Made by a program: the position numbers and the translations under genes
DNA from: Methylobacterium sp.
GTDB lineage: Bacteria; Pseudomonadota; Alphaproteobacteria; Rhizobiales; Beijerinckiaceae
NCBI GenBank assembly: GCA_002928875.1
Contig: PERO01000003.1
Span: forward strand, 1 to 64,000
DNA: 64,000 nucleotides
Reading direction: 5' to 3'
The notes under the pieces: generated by a model
Told to the model about the DNA's origin: nothing
Database searches by the model: none
Seen by the model: only the letters and a program-made list of their open reading frames with translations
Part shown: in pieces, positions 36,339-44,795 of the stretch
Layout: each line of letters starts with the position of its first letter
How positions within the stretch are numbered: position 1 is the first letter of the stretch

Positions 36339-37310
36339 ATGAACATGATGCTTCGAATGACCGCGGCGGCCGGTTTTGCCGCCCTGGCGACGGGCGCTTT
36401 CGCCCAGACCAAGTGGGACATGCCGACGGGCTATTCCGACGGCACCTTCCAGACTGTCAATGTCCGGGCTTTCGTCGAGGAAGTGACGAAGCTCTCGGGC
36501 AACAAGCTGGCGATCACCGTGCATTCCAACGGCTCGCTCGTGAAGATGCCGGAAATGAAGCGCGCCGTGCAATCGGGCCAGGTGCCGATGGCCGAGATGC
36601 TGGTTTCGGTGCTCTCGAACGAAAATCCGATCTTCGGCTTCGATTCCGTGCCGGGCCTCGTTGGCTCCTATGCCGAGGCGCGCAAGCTCTATGCCGCGGC
36701 CCGCACCCAGCTCGCCGAGACGCTCGACAAGCAGGGCCTCGTGCTCCTCTATTCCGTGGCCTGGCCGCCGCAGGGCATCTACACCGCGAAGCCGATCAAC
36801 GCGCTCGCGGACCTGAAGGGCACGAAGTTCCGCTCCTTCAACCCGGCCACCGCGCGCTTCGCCGAGCTGATCGGTGCGACGCCGACCACCATCCAGGTGC
36901 CGGAAATCGCGCAGGCCTTCCGCACCGGCGTGCTCGACGCGATGATCACCTCGGGTGCCACGGGCGTGGACAGCCAGGCCTGGGACTTCCTGAAGTACTT
37001 CTACGATACGCAGGCTTTCCTGCCGCAGAATATCGTGATCGCCAACAAGCGCGCCTATTCGGCCCTGCCGGATGATGTGAAGACCGCCATCCAGACCGCC
37101 GCCAAGGCCGCCGAGGAGCGCGGCTGGAAGATGAGCGAAGAGCTCAACGGCCAGCACAAGAAGACGCTCGCCGAGAAAGGCATCACCGTCTCGCCCCCGA
37201 CCGAAGCCATGAAGGCCGAGCTGAAGAAGATCGGCGAGACCATGGCCGCCGAATGGGCGAAGCGCGCGGGCGCCGAGGGCGAGAAGATCCTCGCCGATTT
37301 CCGCAAGTAA
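36339..37310 (+). CDS. dctP: TRAP transporter solute-binding protein, DctP family
   Basis: The 323-residue periplasmic protein has a signal peptide ending TGAFA before QTKWDMPTGYSDGTF. DctP features include VKMPEMKRAVQSGQVPMAEML, PINALADLKGTKFRS with the carboxylate-binding Arg, and VPEIAQAFRTGVLDAMITS. It delivers an organic acid to DctQM; the locus suggests 5-oxoproline or D-glutamate as ligand (inference). The ATG at 36339 has GGGAG 8 bp upstream. A hairpin lies 19 bp after the stop. Confidence 0.9.
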   Translation: MNMMLRMTAAAGFAALATGAFAQTKWDMPTGYSDGTFQTVNVRAFVEEVTKLSGNKLAITVHSNGSLVKMPEMKRAVQSGQVPMAEMLVSVLSNENPIFGFDSVPGLVGSYAEARKLYAAARTQLAETLDKQGLVLLYSVAWPPQGIYTAKPINALADLKGTKFRSFNPATARFAELIGATPTTIQVPEIAQAFRTGVLDAMITSGATGVDSQAWDFLKYFYDTQAFLPQNIVIANKRAYSALPDDVKTAIQTAAKAAEERGWKMSEELNGQHKKTLAEKGITVSPPTEAMKAELKKIGETMAAEWAKRAGAEGEKILADFRK

Positions 37311-37329
37311 TCCCGGGCTCTCCCCGAGA

Positions 37330-37361
37330 CCTCGCGGGTCGTGGCGACGCGGCCCGCGAGG
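37330..37361 (+). terminator. hairpin between dctP and dctQ, probable partial terminator
   Basis: A 9-bp inverted repeat (37330-37338 and 37353-37361) with a 14-nt loop is followed by GTTTTCTCT. It should reduce expression of dctQM relative to dctP. Confidence 0.65.
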
Positions 37362-37459
37362 GTTTTCTCTATCCTTCGAGACGTGCTTCCTCGGGAGAAT
37401 CCGGCCGCCGGGCCGGATGACGGGAGCGGTCTTGCGTGTTTTTCCAGGGAGATGGCGCC

Positions 37460-37990
37460 ATGCGACGCGCACTCGATCAACTCTACAGGCTCTGCGCAGG
37501 GCTGGCGGCCGCCGCCATGCTGCTGATCGCCGCCCTCATCCTCATTCAGGTCTTCCTGCGGTTCTTCGGCGGCCAGATCAAATCGGCCGACGACATTTCC
37601 GGCTGGGCGTTGGTGGCGACCATCATCCTCGGCCTCGCCCCGACCTATCGCCACAACGCCCATATCCGCGTGACGCTGCTGATCGATCGCCTGCCGCTCG
37701 GCACGCCGGTTCGCGCGTTTGTCGAGCGGGCGGTGACGGCGCTTTCGATCGCGCTCGTGGGCTGGGCCGCCTATGTCAGCGTCCATTTCGTCTGGGAAAG
37801 CTACATCTACAACGAGCTGAACCAGGGCCTGCTCGCGGTGCCCATGTGGATCCCGCAATTCTTCATGGCCTTCGGCTTCGTCGTCTTCTTCATCGCGCTC
37901 GTGGATGACCTGATCGTCGATCTCATGGGTGGCACGCAATCGCATCTCGCAGCCGCGGCAGACGGCGACGAGATGCCCGTCGAACGTTGA
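37460..37990 (+). CDS. dctQ: TRAP transporter small permease, DctQ family
   Basis: The 176-residue protein has four hydrophobic helices. LILIQVFLRFFGG and ADDISGWALVATIILGLAPTYRHNAHIRV match the DctQ signature in the first two helices. It partners DctM in the inner membrane. The ATG at 37460 has GGGAG upstream; the gene ends 15 bp before dctM. Confidence 0.9.
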   Translation: MRRALDQLYRLCAGLAAAAMLLIAALILIQVFLRFFGGQIKSADDISGWALVATIILGLAPTYRHNAHIRVTLLIDRLPLGTPVRAFVERAVTALSIALVGWAAYVSVHFVWESYIYNELNQGLLAVPMWIPQFFMAFGFVVFFIALVDDLIVDLMGGTQSHLAAAADGDEMPVER

Positions 37991-38005
37991 TCCGGGGGGC
38001 TCATC

Positions 38006-39313
38006 GTGGATCCGTCCAGCGCATCTCTTCTTCTCATCGTCGTGATGTTCATCACGCTGGCCTGCGGCCTGTGGATCGGGCTCGCGCTCGGCCTCGTGGG
38101 CTTCATCAGCTTCGCGGCACTGACCAATTCCGACCCCGCCCTCTCCTTCGGCACGACCGTCTGGGGCAACCTCAATTCATGGACGCTCACGGCCCTGCCG
38201 ATGTTCATCTTCATGGGCGAGATCCTGTTCCGGTCGAGCCTGTCGGATGACATGTTCAAGGGCCTCGCCCCGTGGATGCAGCGGCTTCCGGGCCGCCTCC
38301 TGCACACCAACGTCTTCGGCTGCGGCATCTTCGCGGCGATCTCCGGCTCCTCGGCCGCGACCTGCGCCACGATCGGCCGCATGACCATCCCCGAGCTTCG
38401 CAAGCGCGGCTACGATGACATGATGACGCTCGGCTCGCTCGCGGGCTCCGGCACGCTGGGCCTGCTGATCCCGCCCTCGATCATCCTGATCGTCTATGGC
38501 GTGGCGGCGGAGGTGTCGATCGCGCGGCTCTTCATCGCGGGCGTCATCCCCGGCATCATCCTGATGCTGATCTTCTCGGTCGTGCTGATGATCTGGGCCA
38601 CGCTCCAGCCGCAGAAGGTGCCGGATCGCGACACGCCGATGACCTTCATGCAGAAGATGAACGAGAGCCGCCGGCTCATTCCGGTCGTGCTGCTCATCAT
38701 CGTGGTGCTCGGCTCGATCTATGCCGGCATCGCCACGCCAACCGAGAGCGCCGTGCTCGGGGTGGTCGGCTCGCTGGTGCTGACGGTCGCCACCGGCTCT
38801 TTCAGCTGGAAGATGTTCAATGACAGCGTGATGGGTGCCGTGCGCACCAACACGATGATCGGGCTCATCCTGGCGGGCGCGGCCTTCCTCACCACCGCGA
38901 TGGGCTTCTCCGGCCTGCCGCGCATCTTCGCCGAATGGATCAACAGCTTCGGCCTCAGCCAGTTCGGGCTGCTGTTGGCGCTGACGGTGGTGTTCATCAT
39001 CCTGGGCTGCCTCATCGACGGCATCTCGATGGTGGTGCTGACCGCCGCGGTGGTGCTGCCGGCCGTGAAGGCTGCCGGGATCGATCTCGTCTGGTTCGGC
39101 ATCTTCGTGGTGCTGGTGGTGGAGATGGCGCAGATCACCCCGCCGGTGGGCTTCAACCTGTTCGTCATTCAGGGGCTGACAGGTCGGTCGCTGGGGTATA
39201 TCGCTCTCGCCGCCCTGCCCTTCTTCCTGGCGATGCTGGCGATGGTGGCGATCATGGTCCTGTTCCCGGATCTCGCGACCTGGCTGCCGAACCAGATGCT
39301 CGGGCAGAAATGA
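38006..39313 (+). CDS. dctM: TRAP transporter large permease, DctM family
   Basis: The 435-residue protein has about 12 membrane segments. Family landmarks are LTALPMFIFMGEILFRS, FGCGIFAAISGSSAATCATIG, GSLAGSGTLGLLIPPSIILIVYG and MAQITPPVGFNLFVIQG. It is the sodium-driven transport subunit. The start is a GTG preceded by a GGGGGG run. It is followed by a MarR-like regulator gene after 20 bp. Confidence 0.93.
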   Translation: MDPSSASLLLIVVMFITLACGLWIGLALGLVGFISFAALTNSDPALSFGTTVWGNLNSWTLTALPMFIFMGEILFRSSLSDDMFKGLAPWMQRLPGRLLHTNVFGCGIFAAISGSSAATCATIGRMTIPELRKRGYDDMMTLGSLAGSGTLGLLIPPSIILIVYGVAAEVSIARLFIAGVIPGIILMLIFSVVLMIWATLQPQKVPDRDTPMTFMQKMNESRRLIPVVLLIIVVLGSIYAGIATPTESAVLGVVGSLVLTVATGSFSWKMFNDSVMGAVRTNTMIGLILAGAAFLTTAMGFSGLPRIFAEWINSFGLSQFGLLLALTVVFIILGCLIDGISMVVLTAAVVLPAVKAAGIDLVWFGIFVVLVVEMAQITPPVGFNLFVIQGLTGRSLGYIALAALPFFLAMLAMVAIMVLFPDLATWLPNQMLGQK

Positions 39314-39333
39314 ACCAGCCGGAGGAGGCAAGC

Positions 39334-39885
39334 ATGTCGAACCGCAAGGAGCCGGAACTCACTGGCGCCCGCGCCTCCGATCCGCTCGGCCCGATCGTCT
39401 CCTCCGCGCATCTCGCTTCGGGCGCAAGCCCGTCGCTCTCCGAATTCGAATTCGGGCTGATCCTCGTCAGCCACGCCTTCGAGCGCTGGATGGTGCGCTG
39501 CATGGCCGCCGCGGGCGTGAAGGACGTCTCGGCGCTCGATGTGCTGGTGCTGCACACGGTCAACCATCGCGGACGCTCGAAGAAGCTCGCCGATATCTGC
39601 CTCGTGCTGAATGTCGAGGATACGCATACTGTCGCCTACGCCATCAAGAAGCTCGAGCGGCTGAAGCTCGTGAAATCCGGCAAGGCGGGCAAGGAAAAGA
39701 CCGTGATGATCACGGCTGCGGGCGAAGCGGCCTGCCTCACCTACCGCGAGATCCGCGAGGCGCTTCTGGTGCGCACCATCCGCTCGCTCGGGCTGGAGGA
39801 GAGCATGCTGCACGATGTGGCCCAGCGCATGCGCGCGCTGTCAGGCCATTACGATCAGGCCGCGCGCTCGGCCGCGAGCCTCTAG
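39334..39885 (+). CDS. MarR-like winged-helix transcriptional regulator (COG5631-like)
   Basis: The 183-residue protein starts at ATG 39334, preceded by GGAGGAGG, which argues against the upstream ATG 39310. The central winged helix spans KKLADICLVLNVEDTHTVAYAIKKLERLKLVKSG in overlapping motifs: helix-turn-helix from KLADICLVLN, recognition helix around THTVAYAIKKLE, wing at KSGKAGKEKTVMIT. It resembles MarR-type predicted regulators. As the last gene of the TRAP operon it probably controls the island. Its TAG stop lies inside the CTAGAG boundary of the following palindromic repeat. Confidence 0.82.
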   Translation: MSNRKEPELTGARASDPLGPIVSSAHLASGASPSLSEFEFGLILVSHAFERWMVRCMAAAGVKDVSALDVLVLHTVNHRGRSKKLADICLVLNVEDTHTVAYAIKKLERLKLVKSGKAGKEKTVMITAAGEAACLTYREIREALLVRTIRSLGLEESMLHDVAQRMRALSGHYDQAARSAASL

Positions 39886-39983
39886 AGCGGCTCCCGATCT
39901 GACTGGATCAGATCGACCGCTCTCTCTCTGTTTTGTCGCATTTTCTTGCGGCCAACCGGCATCCACTTGGCCGGAAATGCTCT
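39883..39983. repeat. composite palindromic repeat, complete copy
   Basis: Two hairpins in tandem. The first (39884-39923) has AGAGCGG/CCGCTCT outer and CGATCTGA/TCAGATCG inner arms. The second (39938-39980) has GCATTTT...GCCAA paired with TTGGC...AAATGC. A TTTTGTC stretch separates them. The second hairpin is the same element as at 48185-48242. Such composites are common between genes in Rhizobiales genomes. Confidence 0.75.
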
Positions 39984-40014
39984 GGAAGCCGCCGAGGCTT
40001 TCGCGAACCCCGCT

Positions 40015-40782
40015 TCAGCTTTCCACGCGCCGCAGGCCGAAGCCTGCGCGCAAGGCATCGAAGCTCAGCGTGTGGCGATCCGCCCGGAAGAACAATTGCG
40101 AGTGCAGCACCCCTCGCCCCAGCGAATCGTAGAAGCTGCGGGCGACCGAGAGCACGGGATCGCCGCTGACGAGGTTCAGCATCCGTCCGACATCGCCCTG
40201 CGCCGCTTCGGCACCCGCGATCTGCAGGCCGCGCTCCACCGAGCAATCGGCTCCGATCAGCGCGCCGAGCAGCCAATCATTGGCGAGATCCGCGTCGCTC
40301 AGCCGGTCGGCAAGCCGCAGCGGCACGTAATCCACCCCGAACGCGAAGATCTGGCCGTTCCGGAGGCGCTGGCGCGCGATGCGCCGCACGCTGTCGCCAG
40401 GACGGAGGCGCAACGCCCCGAAAACGGTCAGCGGCGGGGCCACATCCTGCACATCCGTCTCGCCGATCACGAGACCCGCCGAGAGATCCTCCATGCGCGA
40501 GAGCAGGCTCGCGAGATCGAGGATCACGGGGCCGTTGAACCCACGATCGCGCATGAAGGTGCCGGCGCCGGCGCGGCGCTCCAGCACGCCCTCGGCCATC
40601 AGGCGATCGAGCACCCGCCGCAGGGTCACGCGGGAGACGCCCAGTTCCCGTGCGAGTTGTGGTTCGCCGGGCAGTCGATCGCCGGGGGAAAGGTTGTCCC
40701 GGCGGATTCGTGCACGCAACCGCTGATATGCCTCTTCCGATCGCGAGAACTTTTCCGCGCCCGGATTATCGTCGATGACCAT
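40015..40782 (-). CDS. GntR-family regulator, HutC/UTRA subfamily
   Basis: The 255-residue protein has an N-terminal winged helix (residues about 15-75) with AYQRLRARIRRDNLSPGDRLPG and ARELGVSRVTLRRVLDRLMAEG, then a UTRA effector domain with RIARQRLRNGQIFAFGVDYVP and LSVARSFYDSLGRGVLHSQ. It lies downstream of soxG on the same strand (266 bp away) and convergent with the TRAP-island regulator, so it could govern either locus. The effector is unknown. Confidence 0.9.
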   Translation of the reverse strand: MVIDDNPGAEKFSRSEEAYQRLRARIRRDNLSPGDRLPGEPQLARELGVSRVTLRRVLDRLMAEGVLERRAGAGTFMRDRGFNGPVILDLASLLSRMEDLSAGLVIGETDVQDVAPPLTVFGALRLRPGDSVRRIARQRLRNGQIFAFGVDYVPLRLADRLSDADLANDWLLGALIGADCSVERGLQIAGAEAAQGDVGRMLNLVSGDPVLSVARSFYDSLGRGVLHSQLFFRADRHTLSFDALRAGFGLRRVES

Positions 40783-41048
40783 GTTCGATACTACCCGCAG
40801 TTTCCGGGCAAAGACCCCGGAAACCTGCCTTGAAACCCGTCTCCCTCGGGTTTTTCATGGGCTGGGAGTTGTTGGCGAGGATCGCCGCCGCGTCAATCTC
40901 CGCCTCGCGGGCCCGGATCGGAGAACCGGAAAGTCCGATGCAAATCCTGCATGACTCGTTCTGAGGTTGCAAATTTTCCAGCCGTTCCGATCAGGTCCCG
41001 TCGAAAGCCGGCCATTCCAGGTTGTCGGAACGCAAGCGCACTATGCGT

Positions 41049-41618
41049 TCAGGCCAACGACCCGGGCGGCGCGCCGCGGAAAACCCGATCCGCATACACG
41101 AGAAACGCGAAAATCGACGATCTTGCAACCAAAAGGCGAAATTCGGTCGCGCTGCGACGCCACAGGATGATCTCGAATTTCCCGATCAGGGTCCTTGTCG
41201 CCATTCCAACGGGAAACGCCAATTCATGCACATCGATTGGGCATCCAGCGGCTAAAACCGCGGCCGCATGCGCTCCATCCACACAGAGCCCGAGCATACC
41301 ATGCGAAATTTCGATGACGTTCTCCTCCAAAAATTCGAGCTCTCCCGCCGTGGTCGCTTCGGTTTCGGTGACGATCAGCACCTCTTGCGGTCCGAGACGC
41401 ATGAGAACGCGGCCGCCCTCCTCGCGGGCGCGCAACATGGCTGGCCCCGAGTCGCGGCTCGATGCACGGAGCGGATCGGCAGCAGCCGCGTCGGGCCAGG
41501 CCGCAAGGGCGATCGAGGCAAGAGGCCAGGGCCGGAGCCGGTAGCCCGGCCCCTCCGGCAGAGTGATTCCGGCCAGCGGTGCAGCAACGGCCAGGCGCGC
41601 ATGCGCGGGTTCAGCCAT
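41049..41618 (-). CDS. soxG: sarcosine oxidase gamma subunit
   Basis: The 189-residue protein matches SoxG in size, gene order and the C-terminal block DVHELAFPVGMATRTLIGKFEIILWRR. It contributes to the folate-binding half of the heterotetramer. It overlaps the soxA stop by 8 bp (start ATG 41618), showing translational coupling. Confidence 0.88.
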   Translation of the reverse strand: MAEPAHARLAVAAPLAGITLPEGPGYRLRPWPLASIALAAWPDAAAADPLRASSRDSGPAMLRAREEGGRVLMRLGPQEVLIVTETEATTAGELEFLEENVIEISHGMLGLCVDGAHAAAVLAAGCPIDVHELAFPVGMATRTLIGKFEIILWRRSATEFRLLVARSSIFAFLVYADRVFRGAPPGSLA

Positions 41619-44508
41619 GAAGGCGCCTCCCCTCGGGATCGACAAGAACCGGCGCGGTGACGGTGAGCGTCACGCGGCCCCCCGGCATCGGCAGCACCAC
41701 GGTTTCGCCATGCCGCCTCGCCCCGTCCTGCAGCAGGCCGAGCGCGAAGGACCGCCCGAGATGGGGGCTCCGATAGGCCGAAGTGACATGCCCCGAGGCG
41801 GAAACGCCCGTGGAGGGGTCGCTCTCACGGATGATCTGCGCCCCCTCCTCCGGCACGAGTTGCGGATCGTCCGGCAAGAGGCCGACGAGCTGCTTGCGGC
41901 CGCTCGCCACGAGATCGGGCCGGGCGAGCCCGCGCTGGCCGATGAAGAACGGTTTCGTTTTCCCGATGGCCCAGTCGAGCCCGCAATCGCCGGGCGTCAC
42001 GGTGCCGTCGGTTTCCTGTCCCACGATGATGTAACCCTTCTCGGCGCGCAGGACATGCATCGCCTCGAGCCCGTAGAGCCCACCGCCGAGGCTTTCCGCG
42101 CGTTGCAGCAGCGCCTCCATCGCGGCGAGGCCATGGCCGGCCGGCACGTTCACCTCGTAGCCGAGTTCACCCGTGAAGCTCGCGCGCATGAGGCGGCAGG
42201 GCACGCCGGCGAACCGGCCTTCGCGGATCGCCATATGCGGGAAGGCCTCATTGGAAAGGTCGATCCCCTCGATGAATGGCGCAATCGTCTCGCGCGCCTT
42301 CGGCCCCTGCACGGCGATCACCGCCCAATGCTCGGTGACGGAAGCGGGAAAGACATCGAGATCGGTGAATTCCGTCTGCCGGTAATCTTCCATGGCGTGC
42401 AGCACGCGCGCCGCCCCACCCGTGGTGGTGGTGACGTGGAAGCGGTTCTCGCCGAGCCGCGCGACGATGCCATCCTCAATGATGAAGCCCGCCTCGTTCA
42501 GCATCAGGGCGTAACGGCTGCGGCCCACCGGCAGTTTGGCCAGCGGGTTGGTGTAGAGCCGGTCGAGAAACACGGCGGCATCCCGCCCGATGAGTTCGAT
42601 CTTGCCGAGCGTGGAGGCATCGAACAGGCCGACCGTCTCGCGCACCATCCGGGCTTCACGCTGCACGGCGTCGCCGACGCTCTCGCCCGCACGCGGGAGG
42701 GCATGGGCGCGCTTCCACTGGCCGATATCCTCGAAGATCGCGCCCTGCGTCACGGCGAGATCGTGCATCGGCGTGAGCCGCGTCGGCTCGAACATCGCGC
42801 CGCGATGCGGGCCCGCGAAAGTGCCAAAGGTCACCGGCGTATAGGGCTGACGGAAGGTGGTGTGGCCGGTCTCGGGGATCGACTGGCCCAGGGCCTCGGC
42901 TGCGATCGCCAGTGCGTGGATGTTGCTGGTCTTGCCCTGGTCGGTCGCCATGCCGGTGGTGGTATAGCGCTTGACATGCTCGATGGAGCGGAAGCCCTCG
43001 CGGGTCGCAAGGCGGATGTCGCGCACGGTCACGTCGTTCTGGAAATCGACGAAGGCGGATGCCGCCTTTCCCTCGTTTCCAGGCAGCAGACCGAGAGCCG
43101 CGCCGCGCATCGCGGGCGGGAAATCGCCGGTCGCGACGCCCGCGATGGCGATGCCCTCGGGGAGTTCACCCGGCACGAAGGCCGAAAGCGTCTCGTCCCA
43201 TCGCAGCTTGCCGCGCGCCTGAGAGAGCAGGTGAAGCGTGGGCGTGAAGCCGCCGGAGACCAGCAGGCTGTCGCAGGCGAGCGTCTCGGACGGCCCCTGC
43301 CGCTGGCCCTGCGCCACGGGCGCGACGATCACGCCCTTCAGCGCGTTCTTTCCTGCTGTGCCGAGCAGGGTGACGCCGGTTTCGACGCGGAAACCCTCGG
43401 CGCGCGCGGCGTTGGCGGCAGCGGACGCGCCGCGCAGATCAAGGATGGCGACGACGTTTCCGCCCGCCTCCCGCAAGACGTGGGCGGTGTCGTAGGCGCT
43501 GTCGGTCGCGGTCGCGATCGCGATCGCGCGGCCGGGAATGACGCCGTTTCGCGCAAGCAGGGCATGCGCCGCGCTGGCGAGCAGGATGCCGGGACGATCG
43601 TTGTCCGGGAAGACCAGCGGGCGTTCCAGCGCACCGGTGGCGAGAACGATGCGGCCTGCCCTCAACTGCCAGAGCCGCTCGCGCGGGAGATCGGGCGCGG
43701 GCTCCGCCAGATGGTCCGTCACCCGCTCGGCGAGGGCCACGAAACCCTGCAGGAACATGCCGAAGGCCTGTGTGCGGGCGAGCATCCGCACATTGGGCCG
43801 GGCGCAGAGCGTCGCGAGTGCCTCGTCACGGAAGCGCGAATCGGCGCTTCCCGGCGCGGCGTTGCGCAGCCAGCCGCCGAAATCATTCTCCATCTCGCAG
43901 AGGATGACACGCGTCGCGGGGTTGGCGGAAGCGTCGAAAGCCGCCCGCAGCCCGGCCTCGCCGGAGCCGATCACCAGCACTTCGGCATGCGCGAAGGTCG
44001 AGGCGTACTCATCCGGATCCGGTTCTTCCGGCGGTCGGCCGAGGCCCGCGGCGCGGCGGATCAGCGGTTCGAACAGCCGGTTCCAGAGCACGGCCTTTCC
44101 GCCCAGAGCCGGGCCCATGAAGGTCTTGTAGTAGAAACCGGCCGGAAAAAGCGGTTTCAGCCGGGCGTTGATGGCGCCGAGATCGAAAGCGAGGCTCGGG
44201 AAACGGTTCTGGCTCGTCGCGACGAGGCCATCATGAAGCTCGACCTCGCTCGCGCGCAGGTTGGGCGTCACGCGGCCCGGCCCACGCGACACCGTCACCA
44301 GCGCGTTGGGCTCCTCCGCTCCGGCGGCGAGAACCCCGCGCGGACGGTGATACTTGAAACTGCGGCCCATCAGGCTCACGCCATTGGCCAGCAATGCGGA
44401 AGCGAGCGTATCGCCCGGATGGCCCTGATACGGCACGCCGTCGAAGGTGAAGTTCAGTCGGCGCGCACGATCGATCGCGCCGACGCTCTCGCTGCGAAAA
44501 CCGCTCAT
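41611..44508 (-). CDS. soxA: sarcosine oxidase alpha subunit
   Basis: The 965-residue subunit of heterotetrameric sarcosine oxidase carries NAD and folate sites. The N-terminal part has a ferredoxin-like fold region (FTFDGVPYQGHPGDTLASAL), then a dinucleotide-binding domain VLVIGSGEAGLRAAF, and a C-terminal aminomethyltransferase-like half with GLFDASTLGKIELIG and RASFTGELGYEVNVP. The start ATG 44508 overlaps the soxD TGA by 4 bp; the longer upstream open frame overlaps soxD and soxB and is not coding. The complex oxidises sarcosine to glycine, passing C1 to tetrahydrofolate. Confidence 0.95.
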   Translation of the reverse strand: MSGFRSESVGAIDRARRLNFTFDGVPYQGHPGDTLASALLANGVSLMGRSFKYHRPRGVLAAGAEEPNALVTVSRGPGRVTPNLRASEVELHDGLVATSQNRFPSLAFDLGAINARLKPLFPAGFYYKTFMGPALGGKAVLWNRLFEPLIRRAAGLGRPPEEPDPDEYASTFAHAEVLVIGSGEAGLRAAFDASANPATRVILCEMENDFGGWLRNAAPGSADSRFRDEALATLCARPNVRMLARTQAFGMFLQGFVALAERVTDHLAEPAPDLPRERLWQLRAGRIVLATGALERPLVFPDNDRPGILLASAAHALLARNGVIPGRAIAIATATDSAYDTAHVLREAGGNVVAILDLRGASAAANAARAEGFRVETGVTLLGTAGKNALKGVIVAPVAQGQRQGPSETLACDSLLVSGGFTPTLHLLSQARGKLRWDETLSAFVPGELPEGIAIAGVATGDFPPAMRGAALGLLPGNEGKAASAFVDFQNDVTVRDIRLATREGFRSIEHVKRYTTTGMATDQGKTSNIHALAIAAEALGQSIPETGHTTFRQPYTPVTFGTFAGPHRGAMFEPTRLTPMHDLAVTQGAIFEDIGQWKRAHALPRAGESVGDAVQREARMVRETVGLFDASTLGKIELIGRDAAVFLDRLYTNPLAKLPVGRSRYALMLNEAGFIIEDGIVARLGENRFHVTTTTGGAARVLHAMEDYRQTEFTDLDVFPASVTEHWAVIAVQGPKARETIAPFIEGIDLSNEAFPHMAIREGRFAGVPCRLMRASFTGELGYEVNVPAGHGLAAMEALLQRAESLGGGLYGLEAMHVLRAEKGYIIVGQETDGTVTPGDCGLDWAIGKTKPFFIGQRGLARPDLVASGRKQLVGLLPDDPQLVPEEGAQIIRESDPSTGVSASGHVTSAYRSPHLGRSFALGLLQDGARRHGETVVLPMPGGRVTLTVTAPVLVDPEGRRLHG

Positions 44509-44783
44509 CCCGCGATCTCCGGCTTCTTTTCGCCCGGCTTGTAGGCCGCGAGGATGCGGTCGCTCACGGTGTCGCGCAGCAGGTTGAAGAAGCGCCCGCA
44601 GCCATGCACATGCCGCCAGCGTTCGGCGGTGATGCCCTTCACATTGTCGCGTTCGTAGAGGAAGGCGGCATAGGCCGCGTCGCTCGCGGGCTCCTCCGGC
44701 CGCACGATATGCGCGGCGCCCGCGTGGCGAAACTCGATCTCGGGGCGAGCGAAGCCGCAATAGGGACAGGGGATCAGCAGCAT
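44505..44783 (-). CDS. soxD: sarcosine oxidase delta subunit
   Basis: The 92-residue zinc-binding subunit starts MLLIPCPYCGFARPEIEF, with CPYC and later RWRHVHGCGRFFNLLRDT giving the SoxD zinc ligands Cys6, Cys9 and candidates His/Cys near residues 58-62. The length is normal. It lies 12 bp after soxB and overlaps soxA by ATGA. Confidence 0.94.
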   Translation of the reverse strand: MLLIPCPYCGFARPEIEFRHAGAAHIVRPEEPASDAAYAAFLYERDNVKGITAERWRHVHGCGRFFNLLRDTVSDRILAAYKPGEKKPEIAG

Positions 44784-44795
44784 GCGGGTTCTCCC

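Noticed and set aside
41563..44544. A 993-codon open frame on + opposite soxA
   Set aside because: Antisense shadow of soxA with arginine/histidine-rich composition.
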